Source: Shewanella sp. UCD-KL12
Lineage (GTDB): Bacteria; Pseudomonadota; Gammaproteobacteria; Enterobacterales; Shewanellaceae
Assembly: GCF_001957125.1 (NCBI RefSeq)
Contig: NZ_MPHJ01000020.1
Coordinates: 30,662 to 94,661, forward strand
Direction: 5' to 3'
DNA: 64,000 nt
This document shows positions 54,372 through 63,688 of this stretch, in pieces. Numbering within the stretch: the stretch's first letter is position 1; each line of letters starts with the position of its first letter. The position numbers were made by a program, and so were the translations under genes. The notes beneath the pieces are model-generated. The model had not been told where the DNA came from and did no database searches. It saw only the letters and a program-made list of their open reading frames with translations.

Positions 54372-55493
54372 TTGAATGGGGTAAAAGGAATTACCGATAA
54401 ACTGGTCGACTGGCTAGTTGTTAGTGCTGTATCCGGGTTAGGACCCGCTCGGATCCGACAACTATTACAGAACATGGATGTGGAAGATCTGAGGCAGATG
54501 TTAGAGCATGAACCTGATGCGCTCCCTCTGCCTGAATCTCTTCTCAGGGGCAAACTCGTTCCTAATCTTTCCCTTATCGAATCCGCATTATCTTGGCAGC
54601 AAAGCGCAGATAACAACTATATCGTGACCTTAGATTCACCTGATTACCCTTGCTTACTCAAGCAACTCTCTGATCCACCAACCATTATTTTTGTAAAAGG
54701 TGATATCAATGCGCTGAAATTTCCCTGCATAAGCATGGTTGGTAGCCGAGCTGCATCTCATACTGGTTTGCAGCTGGCGTATAAGTTGGCTGGGGAGTTA
54801 TCTGCATCAGGCTTTGCCGTTGTGAGTGGAATGGCGATTGGGATTGATGGCGCGGCGCATCAAGCTTGTATTGATAAAGGTGGTAGGACGTTGGCTGTTT
54901 TAGGTACAGGTGTCGATGTTATCTACCCTCGTAGGCATAAGAAGATTTATGAAGCTATTCAGAGTAATGGTGCTGTTATTAGTGAATTTTGGCCAGGCAC
55001 TAAGCCTTTTGCTGGTAACTTTCCGAAACGAAATAGGCTTATCAGCGGTCTAACATTAGGTACCTTAGTTGTTGAAGCATGTCGTAAGAGCGGTTCTCTT
55101 ATTACTGCTAGATTAGCGATGGAGCAGGGGCGTGAGGTATTTGCCATTCCTGGCAATATTTTGTCTGGTCAAAGCCAAGGCTGCCATGATCTTTTAAAAA
55201 ATGGGGCAAAACTTGTGGAGAATGTTGCCGATATAATAGAAGAAGTATCGGCTTTATCTGCTTTCCACCTTGAAGAATTGAACAAGCGTCACCATATAGG
55301 GGGGGAGAAGGCTTCTGATTTGCCATTTGCCCCACTGTTAGCTAGTGTAGGGTATGAGACCACATCATTAGATGTTGTGGTTGAGCATAGTGGAAAGGCC
55401 ATAGATTTAGTATTAGAGCAATTGCTTGAACTTGAATTACAAGGTTGGGTCGCTGTAGTACCCGGTGGTTATATAAGACTAAAGAGGAGCTAG
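54372..55493 (+). CDS. dprA: DNA processing protein DprA (Smf)
   Basis: 373 residues. An N-terminal helix-hairpin-like domain, then the Rossmann domain: CISMVGSRAASHTGLQLAYKLA, SGMAIGIDGAAHQACI and GCHDLLKNGAKLV, with a C-terminal winged helix (about 305-370). It loads RecA on incoming single-stranded DNA in natural transformation. The start is TTG at 54372; no nearby ATG fits. It overlaps nothing but is followed two bases later by smg. The gene is bracketed on both sides by related 265-bp repeats. Confidence 0.95.
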   Translation: MNGVKGITDKLVDWLVVSAVSGLGPARIRQLLQNMDVEDLRQMLEHEPDALPLPESLLRGKLVPNLSLIESALSWQQSADNNYIVTLDSPDYPCLLKQLSDPPTIIFVKGDINALKFPCISMVGSRAASHTGLQLAYKLAGELSASGFAVVSGMAIGIDGAAHQACIDKGGRTLAVLGTGVDVIYPRRHKKIYEAIQSNGAVISEFWPGTKPFAGNFPKRNRLISGLTLGTLVVEACRKSGSLITARLAMEQGREVFAIPGNILSGQSQGCHDLLKNGAKLVENVADIIEEVSALSAFHLEELNKRHHIGGEKASDLPFAPLLASVGYETTSLDVVVEHSGKAIDLVLEQLLELELQGWVAVVPGGYIRLKRS

Positions 55494-55495
55494 CC

Positions 55496-55969
55496 ATGTT
55501 TGATATCCTCATGTATCTATTTGAAAACTATGTTCACAGTGAAGTAGAGTTCTTAGTGGATGAAGATGAGCTCACGCAAGAGCTTACCCGTGCTGGTTTT
55601 CATCAGTCCGAGATAATAAAGGCCATCTCTTGGCTTGAACATTTAGCAGAGCTACAGGAAGGTGATACGCCTTACCTGTGTGATCATGCACAACACTCAT
55701 TTAGAATCTATACGCAAAATGAGATGGACAAGCTAGATGTTGAGTGTCGAGGTTTTCTTCTTTTTCTAGAGCAAATCAAGGTATTAAGTGTTGTTACTCG
55801 TGAGATGGTGATAGATCGAGTGATGGAGCTTGATGAGCCAATATTGATTCTGGAAGACCTAAAGTGGGTTGTGCTTATGGTGCTATTTAATGTACCAGGC
55901 AATGAGTCAGCCTATGAACAGATGGAAGACCTTATCTTCGAACAGCCCGATGGTCGGCTGCATTCATAA
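55496..55969 (+). CDS. smg: Smg family protein
   Basis: 157 residues, the length of E. coli Smg, starting MFDILMYLFENYVHSEVEF. An acidic, helical DUF494 protein of unknown function, conserved beside dprA. The ATG at 55496 has GAGGAG seven bases upstream. It forms a two-gene unit with dprA and is followed at once by the second copy of the 265-bp repeat. Confidence 0.95.
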   Translation: MFDILMYLFENYVHSEVEFLVDEDELTQELTRAGFHQSEIIKAISWLEHLAELQEGDTPYLCDHAQHSFRIYTQNEMDKLDVECRGFLLFLEQIKVLSVVTREMVIDRVMELDEPILILEDLKWVVLMVLFNVPGNESAYEQMEDLIFEQPDGRLHS

Positions 55970-55979
55970 CCTGAACTAA

Positions 55980-56242
55980 TACCAATCAGCATAAAGATGT
56001 GATCGCTCAGCGAGGTATTAGCGCTTCAGAGGCAAGGCAACGAGTGAAGCGCATAGTTATTCTACGTGCTAGCTCGTTAACACAGCATATGAAGCGCTAA
56101 AACTCGCCTGTCAGGAGTGTTTTTGACTGCCTACCTCTTCGTTGAATAGCCTCACAAGGGAATAACCATTCCATCAGCTATTCGCCTTGAGTTAGTTGTC
56201 AAAAAACACTCTGAGTAGATCACTTTCTTATGCTGATTGGTA
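55980..56242. repeat. Inverted-repeat element, copy B (downstream of smg)
   Basis: 263 bp with terminal inverted repeats TACCAATCAGCATAAAGATG and the complement of TACCAATCAGCATAAGAAAG. It shares most of its interior with copy A at 54091. The element starts 11 bp after the smg stop. Both copies end in TACC/GGTA flanked by A and T residues, consistent with insertion at a TA-rich target. Confidence 0.82.
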
Positions 56243-56267
56243 TAAATATCTTTTCATGTGATAAAAA

Positions 56268-56293
56268 GAAAGGAGGCAAAGCCTCCTTTTTTG
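56268..56293. terminator. Terminator between smg and the collagenase-like gene
   Basis: AGGAGGC and GCCTCCT pair around AAA with A before and T after on both sides, so it can act in either direction. About 130 bp of spacer follows, with two copies of TTGTGTCTGGA and no gene. Confidence 0.85.
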
Positions 56294-56420
56294 TGTCTGG
56301 ATGTACTTATCCCCGGTCGCAAGGACAGCGTTAGAGGGGATTTGTGTCTGGAACATTTATGAGCATTTATCATGGACAGGAATAAATGCTCGTTGTATCT
56401 GGCCAAAAATATTCCTATAG

Positions 56421-58193
56421 TTAATAATGTTTGTGGCTGCCATCTTTAGTGAGGTGCTTAGGCGCTAAGTAATCACGGTAACTATATCGATTTTGCTTAT
56501 GTAATCTAGGCTTAGCCTGCTCCGCACTATCATCAAATGCCTCGGCTTGAGCTGTTAACCAGTTACTGAACTCATCTTGATGTTGAGTCAATTTCGCAAG
56601 AAGCTCGTCATAGCCCTCGAAGTAATCTGTTTTTAGGTACTTACTCAGTTGGACGAAATCTTTATGGTAGTTTTCCGCTAAGAACCGTATAGCCATATAG
56701 CTCCAACTATAGGTACGTTCAACGCCGTCCTTATATTCGGTAGCAAAGATCTCTTCTAAAGTCGGCGCCTTATCGAGTTTCTTTTTTACGATTCTTAAGG
56801 TTTTAGCGTTGTCATCGCCTTTTGAGATATATTCAGCGAGCCCCTCTGACCACCAGACCATTTTAGAAGGGAAGTGGCCGAACCCGCCATATTTTACGAA
56901 GTGTCCATCGAGGTAATGAACGTACTCATGGTTAAGGTTCCAGATAGCGAACTCAGGCTCAATCCAGAATTGGCGATAAGCAAAGAAAGTTGCTTGATTG
57001 CCTGGCTTTGAAGGAGTCCCCTCTATATACATGCCGCCATTGTCTGTGCCGATATCGAATAACAGTTGGCCATAAGCGTTGTATTGGCTCCAGTTCTTAA
57101 AGGCGACGACCCTAAGTGCATCGTTAAAATCATTGGCTGTTGCTTGATTTTGGGTTTCCAATAATGAGTGGAAATTTGATTCTTGTGAAGTTAGTTTCGT
57201 ACAGCTTATGGCAAGTTCTTGCTCGTTTAAGTCTTGAGTTAGAATGAATAAACTGTCAGAACAGTGGTGCTCGATAGGCAATATTTCATTTTGTTCTGGG
57301 ATCCGGCAGATATCACTATGTTTCTCACATTCCTCAAGTCCTGCAAATGAGTTCACATGAAAGCCAAGAGTATAGGCATCTTTTGCTGCATCACCACGTG
57401 CAGCGACATCTTGCTTTGCTATGTCTGCTACAGCCTTATCGAGAGCGGCTTCATCTGCCGTTACGCTGCCATCTTCACTTGCAGGTAGGGCTAAGCGATA
57501 TAGGCCTAATGCCCAGTAGGCATTTCTTTTAGGCCAGTCTTTGCCATTGCGTATACTAGAGTCGGATTGTGCGAATGAGAGTAAAGCTTGGTCCATCTTT
57601 AGCTGCATCAGGGTTTTATTTAGCTCGCCATCACTGTTCTTTCGGCCTACATTTAGCAGCAATCCATAAGCCCTTAGGGTTTCCCACAAAGCGTAATCAT
57701 TTTCAGTATTAGCCGGGGTGCTTGCAAGTCGTGCCAATTGAGCATCGAGCGCAGGGCTCAACTTGGTTAGTGCGTGAGATTGTTCATTATTGGCGTAGTA
57801 GCGGTAAAGCGTCACTGCAAACTGTTCTTGAAGTCGCGAAGATTGAGCATAGGTATCGCTGGATGTCAGCTCCGTTAAGGCTGTAGATAATAGCGAGAAG
57901 CTGGTTTCATCCAGCTCGTCTACAGGGCCGAAATAGCTAAATGCTCGTAAGTAATACAGTAAGTCATCAATTTCATTCAGCTTTTGTGATATGTATAGCT
58001 TAGCCGCAACCTGTTCGAATGTGCTCTTAGTGAGTAACGGACTGCTAGCATCAAATAGTTGCGCTGTTGGTACCTGAGATATCTCCTGTAATATGCTTTC
58101 ATCGATGATGACTGGTGCAGTGGTGCTACAGGCTGAAAGTGTCAAGAGCGTTGGGAGGCCGATTATCAGTGCCAAAGCTGACTTACGAAACAT
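56421..58193 (-). CDS. Lipoprotein peptidase of the M9 (collagenase) type
   Basis: 590 residues. The N-terminus has a signal with lipobox LSAC (Cys about residue 22), so the protein is anchored in the outer membrane or periplasm. A long helical region is followed by the zinc peptidase core NHEYVHYLDGHFVKYGGF with the HExxH motif near residue 427 and the downstream Glu in WWSEGLAEYIS, the pattern of Vibrio and clostridial collagenases. It lacks obvious collagen-binding repeats. It faces away from smg and sits between smg and yrdD, an insertion relative to E. coli. Confidence 0.88.
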   Translation of the reverse strand: MFRKSALALIIGLPTLLTLSACSTTAPVIIDESILQEISQVPTAQLFDASSPLLTKSTFEQVAAKLYISQKLNEIDDLLYYLRAFSYFGPVDELDETSFSLLSTALTELTSSDTYAQSSRLQEQFAVTLYRYYANNEQSHALTKLSPALDAQLARLASTPANTENDYALWETLRAYGLLLNVGRKNSDGELNKTLMQLKMDQALLSFAQSDSSIRNGKDWPKRNAYWALGLYRLALPASEDGSVTADEAALDKAVADIAKQDVAARGDAAKDAYTLGFHVNSFAGLEECEKHSDICRIPEQNEILPIEHHCSDSLFILTQDLNEQELAISCTKLTSQESNFHSLLETQNQATANDFNDALRVVAFKNWSQYNAYGQLLFDIGTDNGGMYIEGTPSKPGNQATFFAYRQFWIEPEFAIWNLNHEYVHYLDGHFVKYGGFGHFPSKMVWWSEGLAEYISKGDDNAKTLRIVKKKLDKAPTLEEIFATEYKDGVERTYSWSYMAIRFLAENYHKDFVQLSKYLKTDYFEGYDELLAKLTQHQDEFSNWLTAQAEAFDDSAEQAKPRLHKQNRYSYRDYLAPKHLTKDGSHKHY

Positions 58194-58333
58194 TTGAGTA
58201 TCCTAATTGTGTTTTTGTATACAATATATCCTCATTATTACTATAAACCTAGTGCTAATTATTAACCGTAGATATTTCCCTGTTTTAGCTTTGCTTGATA
58301 AAATAGCTAATAAGTAACTTTTCTGAGAACCCC

Positions 58334-58897
58334 ATGTCTAAAACTAGCGACCCACTTTTTAGCTCCCACGAGCATGCACTGGAAAAAGAGTATGAACTCT
58401 GCCCTAAGTGTGGCAGTGAGCTATCGGTTAAAAATAGTAAACATGGCGGTTTCATCGGGTGCAACAGCTACCCTGTGTGTGACTATACGCGTCCGCTGGT
58501 TCAGCATGAGCAGATAGAAGCGCAAATCATTCCTGATTCAAAATGCCCTGATTGTGGACACGAATTAGCTGTAAAGTCGGGCCGTTTTGGTATATTTATT
58601 GGCTGTACTCATTATCCAACCTGTAAGCATATTGAAAAGCATGATCAGGAGGAGCCTGAAGATCAAATCGCTTGCCCAAGCTGTAAAGGCGGAATGATTG
58701 AGCATAGAACTAATCGTTTTGGCAAAGGATTTTATGCTTGTAGTGGTTACCCTAAGTGCAAATTCCTAATTAATTATCCCCCAGTAGCTGAGTCTTGCCC
58801 TGAATGTGGATTTGGTATTTTGGTTGAGAGGAAAGGGGCTGCAGGTATGCGGTTAGAGTGTCCTAAGAAAAGTTGTAAATTTAAGCGACCTATCTAA
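58334..58897 (+). CDS. yrdD: Topoisomerase-type zinc-finger DNA-binding protein YrdD
   Basis: 187 residues built from four C4 zinc fingers like those at the C-terminus of topoisomerase I: units starting CPKCGSEL, CPDCGHEL, CPSCKGGM and CPECGFGI, each ending in a second Cys pair. A DNA-binding protein of unclear role. It is placed with tsaC and aroE, as in E. coli. Confidence 0.94.
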   Translation: MSKTSDPLFSSHEHALEKEYELCPKCGSELSVKNSKHGGFIGCNSYPVCDYTRPLVQHEQIEAQIIPDSKCPDCGHELAVKSGRFGIFIGCTHYPTCKHIEKHDQEEPEDQIACPSCKGGMIEHRTNRFGKGFYACSGYPKCKFLINYPPVAESCPECGFGILVERKGAAGMRLECPKKSCKFKRPI

Positions 58898-59078
58898 ATT
58901 GGCAGTAGCAGATATTACTCCCTAGTCCTTGCCTGAAATATAGCGTGAGTTAAATAAGCTATAATCTCTATTCATTTCTTCATATTGGTAATCTCTGTAT
59001 AATCTCCATAGCGCTCTAGAGTGGTGGGGAGAGCTTTTTCATGACTAAATTATTGAATTTGATTGAAGGTAGTTATAC

Positions 59079-59636
59079 ATGTTGCAGTTAGCACCATCAG
59101 AAGTATCCGAAGTTATCGAGGCTGGTGGCGTAATTGCTTACCCAACAGAGGCGGTATTTGGCCTAGGTTGTGACCCTGATAATGATGCAGCAATAGAGAG
59201 GCTGTTACAGGTTAAGCATCGCCCATGGGAAAAAGGTTTAATTTTAGTAGCCAGTGACTTTTCTCAGCTGACTCCCTATATTGATGAATCTAAATTGACC
59301 GCTGCTCAGCTAGCGTTTGCTCACTCTAAGTGGCCTGGTCCATTTACTTTTATCATGCCTGTAAGGCCCAATATATCTAAATTACTCTGTGGCCGCTTTA
59401 ACTCATTGGCTGTTCGAATCTCCTCCCACCCAGGAATTCAGCAAATCTGCCAACAGCTTGGCAAGCCGTTAGTTTCCACCAGTGCCAATCTAACTGGTCA
59501 AGATCCTGCTATGAGTATTGATGAGGTTACAACCCAATTTTCTGGTGTCATTGAAGCGGTAGTGACTGGGGGATTAGGGGCTGAAGCTAAACCATCGACG
59601 ATTATAGATGCCATCAGTGGCAAGGTTCTACGCTAG
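59079..59636 (+). CDS. tsaC: Threonylcarbamoyl-AMP synthase TsaC
   Basis: 185 residues of the YrdC/Sua5 family. It shows AYPTEAVFGLGCDPDND, KHRPWEKGLILVASDF with the conserved Lys and Arg, and VSTSANLTGQDPA. It makes threonylcarbamoyl-AMP for t6A37 of tRNA. It is followed by hemF 59 bp later in the same direction. Confidence 0.97.
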   Translation: MLQLAPSEVSEVIEAGGVIAYPTEAVFGLGCDPDNDAAIERLLQVKHRPWEKGLILVASDFSQLTPYIDESKLTAAQLAFAHSKWPGPFTFIMPVRPNISKLLCGRFNSLAVRISSHPGIQQICQQLGKPLVSTSANLTGQDPAMSIDEVTTQFSGVIEAVVTGGLGAEAKPSTIIDAISGKVLR

Positions 59637-59695
59637 CTCGATTTAAGTACCCGATAGGGTGCTGTTGATAAATATAAAGAGAAAGGAACATCTAG

Positions 59696-60616
59696 ATGTC
59701 TGTACCAGATACAAATGCCGTAAAAACATTTTTATTAGGCCTTCAGCAGCAGATCTGTGAAGGTTTAGCGCTGCTAGATGGTAAAGCTGAGTTTAAAGCT
59801 GACTCCTGGAAGCGTGAAGAGGGGGGTGGAGGCCAAAGTCGTGTGTTGACTAAAGGGGCTGTTTTCGAACAGGCTGGCGTTAACTTTTCCCATGTAACGG
59901 GCTCTGCTATGCCTGCTTCGGCTACAGCTCATAGACCAGAACTTGCAGGTCGTAGTTTTGAAGCGATGGGAGTGTCTTTAGTTATCCACCCCAATAACCC
60001 ATATATTCCAACGACCCATGCAAATGTGCGTTTCTTTATTGCCTCTAAAGAGGGGGCGGAGCCTGTGTGGTGGTTCGGTGGTGGTTTTGATTTGACACCA
60101 TATTACCCCTTTGAAGAGGATGTTATTGAATGGCATCAGCATGCAAAATCATTCTGTGACCCATTCGGCGATGAGGTTTACCCTAAGTACAAGAAGTGGT
60201 GTGACGAATACTTTTATCTTCCCCATAGAGATGAAACCCGCGGAGTGGGTGGATTATTCTTTGATGATTTGAACAAGCAGGGTTTTGATACTAGCTTTGA
60301 GTTTATGCAAGCTGTAGGAAATGGCTTCTTAACTGCCTACGCACCAATTGTTAAGCGTCGTAAAGATACTGAATATGGTGAGCAAGAGCGGAATTTCCAA
60401 CTGTACCGACGTGGACGCTATGTAGAGTTCAACCTAGTATATGATAGAGGAACGCTTTTCGGGCTACAAACAGGTGGAAGAACAGAATCTATATTGATGT
60501 CTATGCCGCCGTTAGTCCGCTGGGAGTACTGTTATACACCTGCAGACAACTCGCCAGAAGCACTACTTTATACTGACTACCTCAAACCAAGGGACTGGCT
60601 GGGATTAAATAAATAG
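59696..60616 (+). CDS. hemF: Oxygen-dependent coproporphyrinogen III oxidase
   Basis: 306 residues with family stretches SWKREEGGGGQSRVL, AMGVSLVIHPNNPYIPTTHANVRFF, WWFGGGFDLTPYYPFEED and GRYVEFNLVYDRGTLFGLQTGGRTESILMSMPP. It converts coproporphyrinogen to protoporphyrinogen with oxygen; HemG acts next. GAAAGGA precedes the ATG. The gene is complete, but its last 33 codons and 90 bp beyond are repeated downstream. Confidence 0.97.
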   Translation: MSVPDTNAVKTFLLGLQQQICEGLALLDGKAEFKADSWKREEGGGGQSRVLTKGAVFEQAGVNFSHVTGSAMPASATAHRPELAGRSFEAMGVSLVIHPNNPYIPTTHANVRFFIASKEGAEPVWWFGGGFDLTPYYPFEEDVIEWHQHAKSFCDPFGDEVYPKYKKWCDEYFYLPHRDETRGVGGLFFDDLNKQGFDTSFEFMQAVGNGFLTAYAPIVKRRKDTEYGEQERNFQLYRRGRYVEFNLVYDRGTLFGLQTGGRTESILMSMPPLVRWEYCYTPADNSPEALLYTDYLKPRDWLGLNK

Positions 60617-61114
60617 CCCTATTAAGTTGAGTTCACAACGGACTTTTAATAGAGAGTGGTGTTGATATAGCTGATTCTATGTCTATGCCACTTTGCTGAA
60701 CGTCTAGTCCGCTGGGCGTACTGCTATACACCTGCAGACAACTCGCCAGAAGCACTGCTTTACACAGACTACCTCAAACCAAGGGACTGGCTGGGATTAA
60801 GTAAATAGCCCTGTTTAGTTGAGTTCACAGCGGATTTTTAATAGAGAGTGGTGTAGATATAGCTGATCCTATGTCTATGCCACTTTGCTGAATTTCTAGT
60901 CCGCTGGGAGTACTGCTATACACCTGCAGACAACTCGCCAGAAGCACTGCTTTATACTGACTACCTCAAACCAAGGGACTGGCTGGGATTAAATAAATAG
61001 CCCTATTTAGTAGAGTTCACAACGGATTTTTAATAGAGAGTGGTGTGGATGTAGCTGAGCCTATGTCTATGCCACTTTGCTAAACATCTAGTCCGCTGAG
61101 CATGCTGCTACAGC
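60498..61114 (+). repeat. 192-bp tandem repeat of the hemF 3' end
   Basis: The unit starts in hemF (GTCCGCTGGG at 60515), includes the stop codon and about 90 bp of spacer, and recurs at 60707 and 60899, then breaks off after about 25 bp at 61091. The period is exactly 192 bp, 64 codons. Copies are about 90-95 percent alike. Copies two and three still encode VRWxYCYTPADNSPEALLYT through the stop, with mostly synonymous changes, but no start codon or ribosome-binding site. Confidence 0.92.
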
Positions 61115-61204
61115 GCTTTGGCAGAGTGGTCTCATCTCTTCGTTACAGTGCACAACACTTGCTTAATTGGTTGTGATCAATAACCAATTAATAATCAGGT
61201 TGGT

Positions 61205-61657
61205 TTATTGATTACGCATATTGTCAGCTAGAATGCTAACAGCTTGATATATCGCTTCTCTATGCTGAGCATCCTTTATCTCGATATCGATAGCGCTTCT
61301 CATACAGAACAACCATTGATCACGCATCTCTTCGTCAATTTTAAAAGGCATATGCCTCGCTCTAAGTGCTGGGTGTCCATACTTTTGCTCAAATAATCCA
61401 GGCCCACCAAGCCAACCACTTAAAAACTCATAAAGCTTTTGTTCAGATTCTGCGATAGGCGCTTTATGGATGGCAAGTAAGTTACTGGCACGTCCCTGTT
61501 GCTGCATCTGTAGGTAGAATTGACGAGCGAGTGCTTTAACTACCTGTTCACCACCTATTTTATCGTAAGCATTAGATTGCTGCGGATTTCTGTCAGGCTG
61601 TGTTTGAGGTGCTTTTGCCTTACTTGAGTTGCTGAAGAGATTTTTTAGCCAGTTCAT
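61205..61657 (-). CDS. Truncated haemoglobin (group II type)
   Basis: About 150 residues. A roughly 35-residue lysine, serine and glutamine-rich tail precedes the globin: KIGGEQVVKALARQFYLQM, then LYEFLSGWLGGPGLFEQKYGHPALRARHMPF with the proximal His and the distal-pocket Trp-Gly signature. These bind O2 or NO and are linked to redox or nitrosative stress. The ATG at 61657 gives MNWLKNLF; an upstream TTG at 61675 reads MACNCLMNWL. Neither has a clear ribosome-binding site. It is convergent with hemF. Confidence 0.9.
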   Translation of the reverse strand: MNWLKNLFSNSSKAKAPQTQPDRNPQQSNAYDKIGGEQVVKALARQFYLQMQQQGRASNLLAIHKAPIAESEQKLYEFLSGWLGGPGLFEQKYGHPALRARHMPFKIDEEMRDQWLFCMRSAIDIEIKDAQHREAIYQAVSILADNMRNQ

Positions 61658-61829
61658 TAAACAATTACATGCCAAGGTAATAGAAGCCAGATTATAACAA
61701 GAGATACAGCAGATAGTGAATGCGAAAATTTTGTCGCTGCCTCAATTAGGTCAATGAATTAATTGAACCTATGTCTTGAGTAGGTAAACTGTGTTGCATA
61801 TTGCCTTGCTTTGAAAAATGAGATGACCC

Positions 61830-62663
61830 ATGACTGATAGATATGCCGTATTTGGAAACCCGATAGCCCACAGTAAATCTCCTTTCATTCATGGTGTTTT
61901 TGCTAAGCAAACTAAACAATCATTAACTTATGAAGCTGTTTTGGCCCCTAAAGATGAATTTGCACAAAGCTTGCAGCAATTTTGGTCACAAAATGGAAAG
62001 GGGGCCAATGTGACGGTGCCTTTTAAAGAGCAAGCGTTCGAGATTTGTGATGTATTGAGTGAGCAGGCTGAACTGGCTGGTGCCGTGAATACGTTAACAT
62101 TACTTAGTGATGGGCGTATAAAGGGAGATAATACTGACGGTTTAGGTTTAGTAGCAGATCTTGAGCGTAATATTGGTTGTTTAAAGGGGAAAACCATACT
62201 CTTGCTTGGAGCTGGTGGTGCTGCCCGTGGCTCTATACTGCCTATACTTGAGCGTGAAGTTAAATCGCTGCAAATTCATAACAGAACCCATGAGAAGGCG
62301 GTTTTACTTGCGGATACATTTAAGAAGTATGGTGCTGTAATGGCAATATCTACTACTGCCTTAGATAATATTGAAAGTCCGTTTGATATCATTATTAACT
62401 CAACTTCTGCTAGCCTATCCGGTTCGGTACCCCAGTTACCCGCTAGTATTTTAGGAGAGCACTCTGTTTGTTATGACATGATGTATAGCAAGGAGCAGAC
62501 CTCTTTCAATGTATGGGCATTATCGCTAGGTTGTTCAAAAGTGATCGATGGGCTCGGTATGTTGGTTGGGCAAGCGGCTAAAAGTTTTGAGATTTGGCGA
62601 AATGTAGAGCCTGAAGTGAATCCAGTATTGAGTGAGTTAAGAGAGGGATTAAGCAAAGAATGA
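61830..62663 (+). CDS. aroE: Shikimate dehydrogenase
   Basis: 277 residues: YAVFGNPIAHSKSPFIH near the start, GANVTVPFKEQAFE with the catalytic Lys, NTDGLGLVADL, and NADP-binding LLLGAGGAARGSILPIL near residue 130. It reduces 3-dehydroshikimate in aromatic synthesis. It overlaps yrdB by four bases, as in E. coli. Confidence 0.97.
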   Translation: MTDRYAVFGNPIAHSKSPFIHGVFAKQTKQSLTYEAVLAPKDEFAQSLQQFWSQNGKGANVTVPFKEQAFEICDVLSEQAELAGAVNTLTLLSDGRIKGDNTDGLGLVADLERNIGCLKGKTILLLGAGGAARGSILPILEREVKSLQIHNRTHEKAVLLADTFKKYGAVMAISTTALDNIESPFDIIINSTSASLSGSVPQLPASILGEHSVCYDMMYSKEQTSFNVWALSLGCSKVIDGLGMLVGQAAKSFEIWRNVEPEVNPVLSELREGLSKE

Positions 62664-62920
62664 ATCAAAGCATTATATTTACCGATCTCCAGAGGTGGGA
62701 TTCAGAAGCTGAACAGGTGGTATTTCCCGCTCAAGTCATGGGAGCAAATATCAACTGTAGAGTGAGTGTGGCGCATTTATCTAACTTTGTTGGTCGTAAA
62801 ATTGAGTGTGAATCACAAGCATTAGCTGTGTTTGATGAATACAGGTTTGATATTGAAGAAAAGATGGAAGAACTTATAGAAAGAGAAGCTTTTGATGAGA
62901 ATGGCGAGATCTCTTGGTAA
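62660..62920 (+). CDS. yrdB: DUF1488 protein YrdB
   Basis: 86 residues. Acidic, with WDSEAEQVVFPAQVMGANINCRVSVAHL, the DUF1488 pattern of E. coli YrdB. The function is unknown. It overlaps the aroE stop, so it is translationally coupled. Confidence 0.92.
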   Translation: MNQSIIFTDLQRWDSEAEQVVFPAQVMGANINCRVSVAHLSNFVGRKIECESQALAVFDEYRFDIEEKMEELIEREAFDENGEISW

Positions 62921-62950
62921 TAGCTTAACTTGGTAATAGCTATAATAGCC

Positions 62951-62984
62951 AGAGCTGTTGAAGAGGTTAGCTACCAACAGCTCT
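62951..62984. terminator. Stem-loop between convergent yrdB and yrdA
   Basis: AGAGCTGTTG pairs with CAACAGCTCT around a 14-base loop, 31 bp past yrdB. There is no T-run, so termination is only suggested by its place between convergent genes. Confidence 0.5.
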
Positions 62985-63031
62985 AAACTGGACAAGCTTC
63001 TTGCTTATACCAGTTAGTATTTAAAAGTTAC

Positions 63032-63577
63032 CTAACTAGCCACTTCTTCCAAATACTCGTTCTTCAATCTTACATAGTTATCTGCAGATTCTGGAAGGAA
63101 TTTGAGTTCAGCTTCTGTCAAAGGGCGGATCTGTTTTGCTGGGCTACCGACATAGAGAAAACCACTTTTTAAAACCTTACCAGGTGGAACTAACGATCCC
63201 GCCCCTAGTATGATGTCATCTTCTAAAATAGCGCCATCTAAGATGATAGCCCCCATTCCGACTAAAATACGATTGCCGACTATACAGCCGTGAAGCATGG
63301 CTTTATGGCCAATGGTGACATCATTACCAATTAAAAGTGGGTTTCCATCTGGTTTAGATGGAGACTTACGAGTTACATGCAATATCGTCCCGTCTTGTAT
63401 ATTAGTACGTTTACCAATAACGATACGATTTACATCCCCTCGAGCAGCCACTAATGGCCAGATGCTGGCGTCATCATCAAGTGTTATATCTCCAACAAGC
63501 ACGCAAGCTTCATCAATATAGACATGATTATTAAGTTTTGGGGTAATTCCCTTATATGATCTGAGTGAATGAGGCAT
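63032..63577 (-). CDS. yrdA: Gamma-class carbonic anhydrase-like protein YrdA
   Basis: 181 residues of left-handed beta-helix with hexapeptide repeats (VLVGDITLDDDASIWPLVAARGDVNRIVIGKRTNIQDGTILHV, IGHKAMLHGCIVGNRILVGMGAIILDGA). It keeps the metal-site His residues of the gamma carbonic anhydrase group (HVT, HKAMLHG), but some family members are inactive. It is divergent from the rRNA operon, as E. coli yrdA is from rrnD. Confidence 0.95.
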   Translation of the reverse strand: MPHSLRSYKGITPKLNNHVYIDEACVLVGDITLDDDASIWPLVAARGDVNRIVIGKRTNIQDGTILHVTRKSPSKPDGNPLLIGNDVTIGHKAMLHGCIVGNRILVGMGAIILDGAILEDDIILGAGSLVPPGKVLKSGFLYVGSPAKQIRPLTEAELKFLPESADNYVRLKNEYLEEVAS

Positions 63578-63688
63578 TTAATAAGTCCTTAAAATCGCTG
63601 TATGGGCATTATAAAGCGTAAAAAATAGCTAGTCAGGGTGTTTTATCTACAAACAGTAATAAAATGACACTTTTATTACATTAAGCCC

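Noticed and set aside
60707..60998. Additional short hemF-like genes
   Set aside because: The copies encode the HemF C-terminus but have no start codon or ribosome-binding site and a stop in each unit; treated as repeats.
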